Assembly: GCF_040958095.1 (NCBI RefSeq)
Contig: NC_091188.1
Coordinates: 6,268,716-6,332,715, forward strand
Direction: 5' to 3'
Length of the DNA: 64,000 bases
From: Procambarus clarkii
Taxonomy: Eukaryota > Arthropoda > Malacostraca > Decapoda > Cambaridae
This document shows positions 11,277 to 35,389 of the stretch, in pieces; position 1 is the stretch's first letter; each line of letters begins with the position of its first letter. The notes beneath the pieces are model-generated. The model was not told the DNA's origin. It worked only from the letters and a program-made list of their open reading frames with translations, and made no database searches. Made by a program: the position numbers and the translations under genes.

Positions 11277-11799
11277 TTCTGGGTTAATGTTGTGTCTGAT
11301 AATTGGATGAGGGAATATTCAATCTCTGTGGATTAGTTTTTCTGTTTCAACTGTTTTCAGCTCGTTTGAGAGGCAGCAGTTTGTTTGTTTTTTTCTTGTG
11401 GGCGAATGTACCCTCCTATTGGTGCTTGTAGAGTCGAGCTTTTACCTCTTGGCTCCCGCCTGTTCAGCCGCCTCTTCATTCTCTGTGAACGTGTCCTTCC
11501 CCTATACTTCAGTCTCGTCATCTGTTCTTTCACTGTCGTTTTTCCTTCTCATGGGGGCTGTCGTCGGGGTTGGGTCTTTGGTCTGTCACCTCTGTCGTTT
11601 TACTCATTTATTTAAGTTATTTACAACTGGCAATGATGTTTAGTGTAATTGTGTGGCCAGTGTGAGTACTTGGTCCTCCACCTGTGTTCATACGCCTGTT
11701 CTTGTCTCACTTAGGCCAAATAGTCTGTCTAGTGTGACCCTACAGTTCCTGTGAGTATCTTTAACGTAAGGATCATGTGCCCTGTGTTCTGTCTCTCAT
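11277..11799. other. Non-coding interval upstream of the E-boxes
   Basis: T-rich with no domain. It could contain promoter or intron sequence of the EFCAB14-like gene. Confidence 0.35.
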
Positions 11800-11846
11800 C
11801 ACGTGATGTGTCACTTCATCACGTGATGTGTCATTCTCACCACGTG
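11800..11846 (+). promoter_or_regulatory. Three evenly spaced CACGTG E-boxes
   Basis: ATCACGTGATGTGTCA occurs at 11,798 and 11,818, and CCACGTGATGTGAATC at 11,840. CACGTG cores start at 11800, 11820 and 11841, spaced 20 and 21 bases (two helical turns). TCACGTGA is the MiT/TFE and USF-type site (established knowledge). Function here is inferred; the site is about 180 bases before the first recognised exon. Confidence 0.35.
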
Positions 11847-12020
11847 ATGTGAATCGCTTTATAACGTGCTTAGTGCGTGTGTCACAGTTCATGACATGCG
11901 TGTTGTACTGCTTGAGTGTAATGTACTTGTGTGCGTGCGTGTGTGTGTATATGTGCGTGCATGTGCGTGCGTGCGCGTGTGACGGGTGACGGGTCTTAAC
12001 CTATGCCGCTTGTGTTACAG

Positions 12021-23742
<11,722 letters not shown>

Positions 23743-24142
23743 TAATAAAGTTTTCATACTGCTGCCACAGAACGAACTTCATGTGCCAATAATGCTCTGC
23801 TTTCATCCAAAGATGTTTGAATGATTTTGACCTCTCAAGAAGGAGGATAATGATGCTTTGCCTTCCTTCCTGACGTAGTGAAACAAATGAAAAACTGGTA
23901 TGGACTTCTTCAATGCCTTCTCTTGGCGCTACATTCCAAATTCCATCGATACTTCCAAACTAAATGCACTGATAAAATGTAATTGTTTGCATATCGCCAA
24001 CATTTTCACAAAAGAGTGATACTCATTACCAAGAATGGAAGCTTGTAATGATCCTGACTTGTACTGAACTGTCTTCATCTTGAACAAACATTTGTATCAC
24101 TTAAAGATTAGCCATGAATGTATCAGTAATAAATGAAATAAA
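23743..24142 (+). other. 3' untranslated region of the EFCAB14-like gene
   Basis: About 400 bases of non-coding sequence follow the stop. Two AATAAA signals lie at 24128-24133 and 24137-24142, the likely polyadenylation region. An earlier AATAAA right after the stop (23744-23749) looks too close to be the main signal. Confidence 0.5.
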
Positions 24143-24265
24143 TATCAAACTAAATAATGGCAAACGCAGTGGTTAGTATTATTGCACTGTAGGTAGACTA
24201 GATTTGTATATATGTATCTATTGGATATTGCTAGTAATCTATTTGGAGATCAGATATATAATATT

Positions 24266-24638
24266 GTACCCAGAATGCACTATTTGGCCTACTATGCAAG
24301 GCTCAATTTGCCTAATAAGCCAAGTTTTCATGAATTTATATATTTTTTCCTTATTTTCTCTTATACATAATGAAATAGATAGATTTACCATTTCATGAGT
24401 TCATTTTTTTAATTTGAGTTTAAACTAACAGATATATGACTGAGCCTAACCAACCCTACCTAACCTAAACTAACATAACTAAGTCAACAATTTATGTTCT
24501 TGATATAATATAATAATAAGAATTCAAAAAAGCAATTGGATACAATTTATTGAAAATAAAGAAAATCACTCGGCCTATTAGACAAATCGGGCCTTGCATA
24601 GTAGGCCAAGAACTGCATTCTGGCTACTAGGTACGACA
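24266..24638. mobile_element. Palindromic MITE, copy 2
   Basis: Same terminal repeats; the left end lost the CTAGTAG block. The core keeps CCTACCTAACCTAA but the inverse arm is replaced by AT-rich sequence. Confidence 0.75.
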
Positions 24639-25412
24639 TACATATATATATATATATATATACATATATATATGTGTGTTAAATAAAATATTATTTTTAT
24701 TTACCAGATGCAATATATATAGTTTACTATGGATTCATAATAATGGTGATACCAGACAGAATTTTTGTCTTTTAAAACTATTTATATTAAATTGGATTCA
24801 TCCTGTGCAGGTTTTTCCTAGGCAGCCATGTCCGTGCAAACGGTCATACTTGGACTCACCTCTCTGTCAGATTTACCCCCATCATCTTCCTTTAATAGAT
24901 GTTCCTGTTCTTTAGCATTTACTTAAATTTTTAGGTCTTGCTTTCTTTTCTGATCCTCAGTCTTTTTCATTTCTCTTTCATATTTCTTATCTTTACACTA
25001 CATCTTTACATATGGTAGAGTCGTCTTCAGAGTTGTTATACATTTAATAGGAATTAGATTTTATTGTCTGTACTTCAGGGTAGTTCACTATATTTATGCA
25101 CCTGTTTCACTTTTTTTTCTCTTGTTTTTTTGTGTGTGATAAAGTGGATAGTTCAGGTCTTTTCCGCTGGTCACTTACAAACATCTCTACATCCAGCTGT
25201 ACTATTTTTAACACAGCATTTTAAATTGGTTTGATGATTTAAACATAACCAGAGGACAAATGCAACATTGATCTGTATAACAAGTGCAGTATAGTAAGGT
25301 GTTATAATTGTTAATATATTCTAACTGCACTTTCAAATAAACAGTACAAAATCAGTCAATCTCAATCTCTCTTTCTCTATACAGTATGGATATAATAATA
25401 TTATACAGGTAT

Positions 25413-25788
25413 GTCGTACCTAGTAGCCAGAATGCACTTTTTGGCCTACTATGCAAGGCCCAATTTGCCTAATAAGCCAAGTTTTCCTGAATTTATATAT
25501 TTTTTCTAATTTTTTTCTTATGATAAAGCTATCCATTTCATTATGTATGAGTTAATTTTTTTATATTTGATTTAAAACTAATGTAGATATATGACCGAAC
25601 CTAACCAACCCTTACCTAACCTAACCTAAACTAACACAAGTCAATAATTTATGTTTTTAATATAATAATAATAATTGAAATAAACAAATTGGAAACAATT
25701 TATTGAAAAAAGAAAATCACTTGGCCTATTAGGCAAATCGGGCCTTGCATAGTAGGCCGAGAAGTGCATTCTGGCTACTAGGTACGAC
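25413..25788. mobile_element. Palindromic MITE, copy 3
   Basis: Both termini intact (GTCGTACCTAGTAGCCAGAA and its complement). The core resembles copy 2, with CCTTACCTAACCTAACC. Confidence 0.8.
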
Positions 25789-25879
25789 ATATATATTTAT
25801 AATATATATATACACAGAACACACATACAGATCACATACATACTGGGCAGCAGGTATTCCTTATTACTTTAGGCATACT

Positions 25880-26450
25880 TAAGTTAAATCCGACCACATT
25901 GCTGGCATTGTTAATCTTATAGTACATTATAAGGTTTTAATGCTTCTAATTATTTTTTTTACTCTTGTGATTAAGAAGAGCAATCAAGTTACTAAAATTC
26001 ATGATAAAGAAACTCTAGTAATTACTGAAGGGTTTATGTTCTACAATGTTTCATTCCACTCTGGAATATCTTCAGATAAGGAATGAATATACAAGGTGCA
26101 AATTTATCTTAAATACACATATGGAATGTTTGAGTGGCATTCATCCCCATTACTTCCCTATTTGTTCCCGTAGGTTTGATTACTTCACCTTACCCCACAC
26201 AACTTCACCTCTTCCATATGTGTATTTAAGATAAATTTGCACCTTGTATATTCATTCTTTACCTGAAGACGTTCTAGAGTGGAATGAAGTGTAGTAGTAA
26301 ATAAACCCTTCAATAATCACTAGTTTCTTTACCATGAATTTTGATACAGTAACTTGATTGCTCTTCCTAATCCCAAGGGCAAGAAAATAGAAACATAAGT
26401 TTATACTATAAGAACAACAATGCCAGCAATGCAGTCATATATAACCACAT
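25880..26450. mobile_element. Long foldback element
   Basis: Left-arm stretches ATTGCTGGCATTGTT (25,905), AGAGCAATCAAGTTACT (25,977), CAAGGTGCAAATTTATCTTA (26,094) and AATACACATATGGAA (26,114) recur as reverse complements at about 26,425, 26,365, 26,250 and 26,220. Arms are about 230 bases with scattered mismatches around a loop of about 85 bases. No coding. Confidence 0.75.
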
Positions 26451-27018
26451 ATATACAGTATAAGGTAAATATATTATTATATATATATAATACATATAAA
26501 CATTTTAATTGTTCAAAATACAGTATAACAGGAAATAGTGTATTCTTTGTTTCATGTGATTGATTTATTAGTTTATTTTCTCAAGCCAGTTTAATGCTTG
26601 TGCATCTTGTCCTCTCTCAACAGTGTTCATGCATGTTGATTGAATGAACTATTTTTCTGTGTAGTCTTTCAAAACATACATTTTGGTTTATGTAGATCTT
26701 CAATAAATAAAACTGCATGGTCAATTTTCTTCCAAAGGTATTGTTGAGTTTATTGTGTATATAGTATAAAAAAAATTACATTCCAAAAAGATTTTAGCTT
26801 GTTACCTGTCCTGAGCCAATATAATTAACTTAGAATATCATTTCTGCTAGACATTGACACGAATTCTCCTTGGGGGTTCAAAATTTATTTTTGATCTACA
26901 TTCAACCTCAGAGTTTTCACATTTTTCTGCTTCCACCAGAAAATATCCATCACTTTTATAAGGTTTTTCTGCCTTAATATTTGATGTCATGATAATTAAT
27001 TATAACATTTTGCACAGT
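26451..27018. other. Non-coding AT-rich interval
   Basis: It contains a short LINE-tail-like stretch and TA runs. No gene seen. Confidence 0.4.
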
Positions 27019-27465
27019 AACTCCTCCTGCTAGAACACAAGCACCATAAACTCTTCCTGCTAGAACACAAGCACCATAAACTCCTCCTGCTAGAACACAA
27101 GCACCATAAACTCCTCCTGCTAGAACACAAGCACCATAAACTCTTCCTGCTAGAACACAAGCACCATAAACTCTTCCTGCTAGAACACAAGCACCATAAA
27201 CTCTTCCTGCTAGAACACAAGCACCATAAACTCTTCCTGCTAGAACACAAGCACCATAAACTCTTCCTGCTAGAACACAAGCACCATAAACTCCTCCTGC
27301 TAGAACACAAGCACCATAAACTCCTCCTGCTAGAACACAAGCACCATAAACTCTTCCTGCTAGAACACAAGCACCATAAACTCCTCCTCATAGAACATGA
27401 GCACTATAAACAATTTCTGCAAGAACACAAGAATTATAAGCTACTCCTGCTAGAACACAAACACC
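27019..27465. repeat. 30-bp minisatellite, about 14 units
   Basis: AACTCYTCCTGCTAGAACAC followed by AAGCACCATA, nearly identical to 27,380 and decaying in the last three units. No unique spacers, so not CRISPR-like. The minus frame through it (RKSLWCLCSS repeated) stays open only because 30 is divisible by 3. Confidence 0.9.
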
Positions 27466-27937
27466 ATAAAATCATTTGAAACAGACACCATTAGCTAGAA
27501 TGCAGGCACTGTTAAGTCTTCCAGCTATAACTCAGAATTTTTAATACCTACCATACCACAAAATACTGTAATTAACTTTTGATATTAGAACTTTCAAACC
27601 CTCCTTTAAGCTGAACTTGTTAGAATAATACATTTTCTTGCTGCAACACAACCACTGTGAACTTCCTGCAAACACAAATGCAGAACACTTCTCGGTGGTT
27701 TCACCAAGAAACATGATTTTTTCTCCCCTCATAATTACTTTCAAAATTTCCGAGTTTAATTTTCAGCCATAATGTAGCATTCCATTTTTAATCCTTTTTT
27801 TTCATCATCCTGCACATTCTCATTTTAGCTTTGGAAAACATCATCCTTTGGTGGATGCTGACATTGAACAAACATAATAATGCTGCATAGCACTTCCCTC
27901 GATGCAGGTGATGAGTCACAATAACATGGCTAAAGTA

Positions 27938-28115
27938 TGTTGACCAGACCGCACACTAGAAGGTGAAGGGATGACAACGTTTCAGTCCGTCCTGGACCAT
28001 TCTCAAGTTGATTGTCGGACTCAAGTTCGGACCATTCTCAATCGACTTGAGAATGGTCCAGGACGAACCGAAACGTCGTCGTCCCTTCACCTTCTATTAT
28101 GTGGTCTGGTCAACA
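27938..28115. mobile_element. Foldback repeat (178 bp)
   Basis: TGTTGACCAGACC at the left pairs with GGTCTGGTCAACA at the right. AGAAGGTGAAGGGA pairs with TCCCTTCACCTTCT, and GGACCATTCTCAAGT with ACTTGAGAATGGTCC. Each arm is a copy of the dispersed repeat in the Kunitz 3' flanks. Confidence 0.75.
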
Positions 28116-31100
28116 CTTCCCTCGATATTCTCATTTCTTTGTTTTCTCTTACTCAAACCAATTGCTTATGACATTTTTTTCTCATATCAGCAGTGTATTT
28201 TATATTTCTGTACTTCAGCAATAATATATAAATTTTTGTGGAGATAAAGAATTATTCAACATATTTTTCATTACAATTTCACTTAATTAGATAATAAGGT
28301 ACTACTACTCTTGTCCATGTGATGAATGTTTTCCTGCACTCGAATGAAGGTAGGAAGGCTCGTTGCCCTTCACTGATTTATTGCAATAAGGAAGATATAA
28401 TCAGCTATTAGCAAAAAAACTGCTGCTAACAAAGTTTGCTGTTGTATTTTGCTGTATTTAATCTATAGTTGAGCAGTAACTTTCAAGTACTGTAAGTGTT
28501 GAATAATAATACAGTATCTGGAGATTAGTGTTAGAAATAGGTGTGATAAATATTAAATTCTGCTGCGATTGAAACTAAGATATTTGTCAATTATATTAAA
28601 AAGAACTGTGTTTAAGACACACAAGTTAACATTGTGTTGTGACATTTTTTTCTCTTTATAATATTATGTAATCTTTTCATCATTGATAAGCACCAAAACT
28701 TAACAAGGAACTAGTATGCAGGAGCTTGAAAAATTACAAGCAGCACTCCATTAATGGCTGTTTATTGAATAATAAATTGTTTAATAGTTATTCATAATAT
28801 GCCTTGCATTTTAAAGGAAAAATTTATGTTGGATCTATTTGATGACATCACAGTTTCTATAAACAAATTGAGTTCTAAGTACTTTAGTATCAGTGGAAGT
28901 ATCCCTAATGGAAAGCATTGGATTTAGATTTTGTAAATACATCTTCCTTACCTGGTGTGGTGGTCATTCCTGCCCCAGAGCTGCTCTTGCATGTGTACCA
29001 GTATTGCTCACCACTGCATAAGGACTTAAAGCAAAGTCAACTAGTGTTACTTTAGTATAAGGTTGTAAAATATGTACATTTTAAGTTTGAAAAACTTTAT
29101 GCAATTCATTTTTTGACAAGTGAATGATTCTAATACAAATGTTGCCAACAGAGATCAGAAGAGTGTGACTGTTGCCCAGTTAGTTGTTTTTGTTTGAGAG
29201 TATTGTAGGTGTTTTGTAGCAGTGTAGCCAGCACCAAAATGCACCATAGGGTCAGTTGAATTATTTCAAAGTGCTGGGTTGATAGAATTACAGTACAGTA
29301 CAGTGCTTCAAATATGACTTATCATTTGAATTAATGGCAGTATATTAAATCCATTAACGCTGATAGAATACACGGTTAGTATTTGCAGATCTCCTGCATC
29401 GGATAATAGAACTCTGTGTTTAGTTGCTTTTAGATTCTACTTAATCCATTACTAGTTCAACAAGGTTTGCACATTTTAATTTGAAAATCAAAACTTTTCA
29501 ACTCAATCTTAGATAATCAAGCATTCAAAACAATTAATAAGAATGTGATTAATAAGATTCTTGGTGGTGCACATAGAAAGTTTTTTTAGCTGAAATATAT
29601 GTGTTGCTCAGTCTCTTGTTTGTAAGAAGAGTGTCAGTTTATCAGAGAAGACAGTTACCAATTTTTTTTGTGTGTGTGTATGTGTATACACTTGGAAGTT
29701 GGGGCCTCCAAGTTGGCTGTAGATACTGGGTATTTATATCTGTCAGAGCCTTAATCTACTTCAGAATATTTTAGCAAATCTGTCAATGAATCTACAGTAC
29801 TTTCAGTAGCCTCTTTACTCTAGTTGATCCCACATCTCATCCAGAAAAGCCATCCAACTTGTGCTTAACAGGTACTGTCATATTGAATGTTATATTCTTT
29901 AGTGTTGTAGCTGTAAGTGTTCCAAAAAAATATTAAGCTAAATATTTTACCGTTGTCTTTATATAGATTATAGAAATGATATTTAGGTATGCTCTTTGAA
30001 TGTTTTTGGTGTTTGAGATTTCCTAGACAGAAGCAGGTTCATCCATGAAGTATTATTTAATTACGTTAAAACAAACAAGCTTCTGGTGTTTGGATATAGG
30101 TATTCCCAATACTGTAACTGAGAAATGTTGTAAGCTGATCATTAATCATTTTCATATGTATCCACGAGTGATATTCTTGTCATGTAAAATACTACTTTTC
30201 CATTTTATTTTCTTAACTTATTAAAAGTTTTCTTTTTTGAGTATTTGTCTCACATCAAATTTGATTTGCTCTCTCTCTAACTCTGATTATATGTATCTAT
30301 ATATTTGTCAAACATTTATATAAAATTTAAAGATAAATCCACTGATGTTATGTACAGATTGAGACATTAATTGTGCAAAGGGTATGATAGCCCCTTTATA
30401 TATATATATATATATGACAGATCTAGGTCTGTGTTAAATATGTGATCTTTTTTAATACATGGATATATTATCCATAAAGGTATGAGGAGTGCTGATGAAA
30501 TATTTGAAAATTAGCAAAACACATTGGAATACCTTCATAGTTTCTTCATTTTATTACTCTGAAAATACCTGGTAGTGCGTAGATAGTGACAGATACCACA
30601 AAAACACCTAGTTGTGCCAAACTAATGACAGGTACCACACATTACATCACCTGAGATTGGTATTATGCAGTGACACAGGTACCACATATTTTCAACAAAG
30701 AAATCGTCTTTGAAAACTGTCATATAATTATGTTTCAGTGTCAAGTAATTATGATGCTGCATCTTTTATCAGAAGAATACCATACAAGTGTGTTTCATTA
30801 ATGAAACATTTTTTTTTAATGAATAACCTAATTACTCTGTTTTTACCTATGATGAAATCTTGAGAGGAATGACAGGATCTTTTCACTAATAATTGTAAAT
30901 ATTCTTGTTTGTGATTTGAAATGAAAGTTTGCATTTAACCCCTGTACTGCACAGCTGTTTAAAAGTACCACATTGCGGTGTGTCTGACTTAAAATAGTTT
31001 ACACTTCAAATAGAAAAAAATCACACGTGGCAACTGGAACAGGTGAAAATTGCAGTACAGTATATATATATATATACAGATATACGTGTGTAAATCATGT

Positions 31101-31299
31101 GATATAAATAAAAAATAAACACGTGATTAAAAATGTGACAGTGTCAGACCACAGAGGAAAATTGAAACAGGAATTTCCTTAAGTACTTTCGTATATTAAT
31201 ACATCTACAGAAGGAGTCAACAGGTATATATTTTTTTTATAATTTTTTTTGTATTAAATATGATCAGTAACATAAAAATTAAGTTCAATTTTATATTTG
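28116..31299. other. AT-rich intergenic DNA
   Basis: 3.2 kb with no supported gene. Short TA tract at 30,395-30,414. Frames are short and without domains. Confidence 0.5.
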
Positions 31300-31477
31300 T
31301 TATACCTATACCCGAAACTATACCTATAGTTTCCATAATACCTATGCTCGAAACGCTATGTGTACTAGTGGCTTTAGGTATTTGTGTACTAGCTCTAGCT
31401 ATAAATCCAACATTATGTTTCTAACTAATCCTCTATGTATGTACTTTTACCTGAATAAACATTTGATTTGATTTGAT
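31300..31477 (+). mobile_element. Jockey-like LINE 3' UTR fragment with TTTGA tail
   Basis: CTCGAAACGCTATGTGTACT, GCTCTAGCTATAAATCCAAC and ACCTGAATAAACATTTGATT match the 3' end at 40,260-40,400. The tail is a short (TTTGA)n microsatellite. No coding remains. Confidence 0.6.
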
Positions 31478-33544
31478 ATACTTCATTGTAAATTTATAAT
31501 TTGCTGTTGCACGTCACGTGTATTATTGAGTACTTCTTGCATGTACTCAATAATAACATCTTAACATTTGAAGATGGGCAATGCAATAGAAGTACGAATT
31601 AAGACTTGGGAAGCTATTGATTGTACAATAGTTAAAAAAAGAAATGTATGGTATATAAATACAGCATTTAATATTTTATGCATTTTAATTTCTTGGTACT
31701 GATGACTTGCATTTATTGACTACTTTAAATCGTGTTAAAACCAACCACGTAGAACTGGAAGCAAACTGCGTTTAGAGTGTGTTGAGGCAAATGATGCCGT
31801 CAGTTTTGTGCAAAAAGAAATTCAATATCAACTGTATTTGTTGAAGAGAGGCATAATTTTAAACTAGGAATATATCAGATATTCACAATGACATCCCAGG
31901 TATTGGCCCAAGGCCAGACTAACTGCCTCTGAGCAAAAATAAAATAAGGGAAAATAAAATAAAGGATTAGCTCGAGCTGTAAAAGGAGGCACAGATTCAG
32001 CAGAGCATTCGTAAACATACAGTAGGCATATTTATATTATTATTTTGTAGTTACAGAGTTGCATTGAATTTTGTAACAGACTGCCGCCTACATACACTAC
32101 ATTTTGTAAGGAGGCATTCTTACAGTCACTTATTTACTTTAAAGTTAGGATCACTAAAAAGTAAAATGGCTATTATTAAAATACAAACAACCATTTTGAT
32201 TTGAGGGATTTAAACAAGCCATTTAGATGCATGCATCTAAATGACTTCCTCTCATGTATTTAAAACACACGAGAGGAAGCCATGCAACAGAGATACCTTT
32301 ATCATTTACCTAAAATAGGAAGTTCTCAGTGGTCCATCTAATTACCCAATGTTTCATAGCATTATGTAAGCAATGATGATATATGATATATTTACTCACT
32401 ATGATGTTGGTGCTTAATGTAGAACATGAAAAAGCATATTTTTACTCGGAAATAATATCATTTTATAACGAAAGTGGATCCGTCGAATTACCCAAGGCCA
32501 CAACATTGTCACTTTCTATGGCATAACCTGCTACTTAGTTTCATCTAATTTCATTACAGTACTACTTTCATTTTCATTTCTAAGAGTAAAAATAAGTTTG
32601 TTCCATGTTCTATATTCAGCACCATCATTATTGTGAATAAATATGTCTTTATTTCTTCATTACTTATGTAATGCTAGGAGGCTTTGGGTAGCTTTGAGTA
32701 GTTTTGGGTAGCTTTTGGTAGCTTTGAGTAACTTTGGGTAGCTTTGGGTAATTAGACGGACCTATTCTCAGTGACAATGAAAGAAAAACAAACACCTCAC
32801 AGTGCAGCCCAAACACAAACCTCCAAGATACCAGTTTTCTTTGCCTGGTGGTGAGGTGCATTGTTGAAGTATGGCTAGACTACCCGGCAGTGCGGGAAAG
32901 TTCTTACATTACACTAACATAAACATTCACTCCCAAACACATCTTGACATCCATACTTACAAACTGTGCTAAATTAATAAAATGAAAATAACATTGAAAT
33001 TAATAAAAATAACACAATGACAATAAAATGAAAATAACATTGAAATTAATAGCAAATATAGTGCCAGTCATTACAATTTGTATTAGTACAGTGGATTGCT
33101 ACAATTTAATGAAGTAGCAGGTTAGAAATACTGTATTACTGCAAAGCTACTACTGTAATTCTTATAGCATTTCAGACAAAATACAACATTGTATTATACA
33201 GTACAGTGCTCTTAAAAGTTGTATACTATATAAATTATTATAAATATTCTAATGATATACAGTAAGAAATTGACAGGAATAGAAAATTTTGAATAAATAA
33301 TATAACTACAGTATACAGTATTTACCCGAGGGCCAACATGTCTAGCCAGGTAGAAATTTAATGTAATTGTTTTGATTAATTATGTAAATATTTTAGTTAG
33401 AAAATTATATCCGAGGTAAGTGCCTTGTGGCTACCTGAAGCTATATGCTGATATGGTTACCATCTACTGGCTCATATCAGCCAAAGACTTACAGAGGCCT
33501 ATCGGCAACCATCTGCCCCCCCCCCCCCTCTGAGAGGCACAGGA
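31478..33544. other. AT-rich intergenic DNA
   Basis: No supported gene. It includes the GGTAGCTTT-type repeat at 32,676-32,752 and a short inverted repeat around CATTTAGATGCATGCATCTA (32,219). Confidence 0.5.
32676..32752. repeat. 11-12-bp TAGCTTTGGG tandem repeat
   Basis: TAGCTTTGGG/TAGTTTTGGG/TAGCTTTGAG, about seven units. Confidence 0.8.
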
Positions 33545-33806
33545 AGGTTACATCTTGAGGTTATCTTGAGATGATTTCGGGGCTTTAGTGTCCCCGCGGC
33601 CCGGTCCTCGACCAGGCCTCCACCCCCCAGGAAGGAAGCAGCCCATGACAGCTGACTAACACCCAGGTACCTATTTTACTGCTAGGTAACAGGGGCATAG
33701 GGTGAAAGAAACTCTACCCATTGTTTCTTGCCGGCGCCTGGGCTCGAACCCGGGACCACAGGATCACAAGTCCAGTGTGCTGTCCACTCGGCCAACCGGG
33801 AGCGTG
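33545..33806 (-). mobile_element. tRNA-derived SINE
   Basis: The minus-strand head (about 33,735-33,804) has GGCCGAGTGGACAGCACAC (A-box-like) and GGGTTCGAGCCC (B box), followed by a body with GGTACCTGGGTGTTAGTCAG and a GC-rich 3' part. The head has pseudo-tRNA character with no acceptor-stem pairing, so it is not a tRNA gene. Confidence 0.7.
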
Positions 33807-34559
33807 ATATTTATTTTCCACCACCACCACCACTTGAGAAAATGCAACCAGAAAGTCAGCTAGTAAAAACACACTACAGTACTACTTGATTCAAAAGAGA
33901 CAGAAGCTTCAAAACTAGCTGGAAAATCTCCTTCCAACTATGTAAACAAACAGTCGAAATGTCTGACTTAGTGCGAGCTAATTTTCCCCACCTCCCTAAC
34001 TTGTTTGGGTGGAGGGAAGAGGTAATCCACTGCCAACTTGCATACCCAAGCTCAGTTCTAGTGCTCTGGGCAAGGTGTGGCTTCAGCGGATGTCCTAGTA
34101 CCTTCAGGCCAGCCGCTTTTGCCGCCGCCACAATCATTGGGTGAAGACCCCATTGATCCCTTTAATAGCTGCTGCTTTACCAGCTTTCTCTTCTGGCTTT
34201 TTAGGGTTTGGTTTCCTAGCATCTTCCTTTGCCCACACTTGATGTCTTCATGGACACCTCAACTTCGGGTTGAGGCTTTGTGACCAGCACTTACCAAGCC
34301 GGCCAGGGTCAGCTGGTCTCCTATCCCTTCATTTGGCGCACAGTACAGTTTGGGAGTTTTTGTTAATGAAACCTTGTTTCACTTCTGGCCTGCTCATACA
34401 CTGCCTGAACCAGCCTGATCTTTGGACCATGTTTTGGGTTTTCTTTCCCCTCTCTATTTTAAGGTGTCACCTTCGTTCAGGGATTCCTTTTTTAGGGCTT
34501 TGTTTTGATTTCTCATGCCTCCAGTTGTTGGGTTTGGTATATGCTCTCCTCCGGAAGCA

Positions 34560-34990
34560 GGGTTTTTATAATACACAATAATAATAATTTGTTCCTTTGG
34601 CCCTGTTGGGTGTTGTGTTTGCACTCGGCTCCTCCTTTTCTGGTGATGAACGAGTCATTTGGCTTCCAGAGGGATCCTTTGGTCATTGATGCTTGGTTGT
34701 TTTGACTGGGTGTGCAATGTGTGTTGTGTCCGATGGCGGCACTCCGCCGCTACCTTCTGGCCACCGATTCTGCATCGGTGGATCCTCTTTCCTTGATACC
34801 CTGTTCCAAGGCTCTTATTTCCCAGGTCATCTGCTGTCTAATCGAGTCCAGCCAGCCTGCTGTCCACCCCCATGCCTATGACAATTGGAAGTATGTTGCT
34901 CTTTCAGCCGAGTTTGTGACCATGTCCTGGATAGATATTTGGATATGGGAGGTTTTGAAGGTCGTGTTGTCCTGCTTGATACCGGCTTAA
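34560..34990 (+). pseudogene. DIRS-type tyrosine recombinase fragment
   Basis: The plus strand encodes, across small frame breaks, VLCPMAALRRYLLATDSASV, DPLSLIPCSKALISQVI, ESSQPAVHPHAYDNWKYVAL and SAEFVTMSWIDIW. This matches the conserved core of DIRS/Ngaro-type retroelement tyrosine recombinases (LCPVxALRxYL, then HxxRKxA with the catalytic His). The expected catalytic R of the His-containing box is replaced by W in NWKY. Diverged inverted repeats at 33,921-34,057 and 36,844-36,980 flank it. RT and gag parts are missing. Confidence 0.6.
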
Positions 34991-35254
34991 TGGTTCTGGG
35001 AGTTCTACTCCCCAAGCTTGACTTGTGAGAGTCAAGGACCGCTCCAAGCAACAGCCAATAGAAGCGGTCTGCAGGCCCACATATTCACCACAGCCCGGTT
35101 GGTCTGGCACTTCTTGAAGAAAACTATCTAGTTTTATCTTGAAGATGTCCACGGTTATTCCGCCAATATTTCTTATATTCGCTGGGAGGATGTTGAACAA
35201 CTGTGGCCCTCTGATGTTTATACAGTGTTCTCTGTTTTCTTCCTTATCATTCAC
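34985..35254 (-). mobile_element. CR1-like LINE C-terminal fragment
   Basis: The minus frame encodes INIRGPQLFNILPANIRN, ITVDIFKIKLDSFLQEVPDQP and GCGEYVGLQT, the characteristic RT tail of a CR1-like LINE. It continues into a 3' UTR containing GGAGTAGAACTCCCAGAACC. A related 3' end sits at 12,355-12,440. Confidence 0.65.
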
Positions 35255-35389
35255 TCCAGTAAGTTTTTTTTTTTTGTCTCGTCCTTGTCTTGATGCCTGC
35301 GGTGCTCCCTCCTCTCTGGTAAGTTCCCATGTTTTCTTCCTTCTCTGTGGGTAAGCTTTAAATATGTCTGGACGATATACAGTACTGGA

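Noticed and set aside
26996..27391. 131-codon minus frame with RKSLWCLCSS repeats, and a CRISPR-like look of regular 30-bp spacing
   Set aside because: Units are adjacent without unique spacers, so it is a minisatellite; the frame stays open only because 30 is a multiple of 3.
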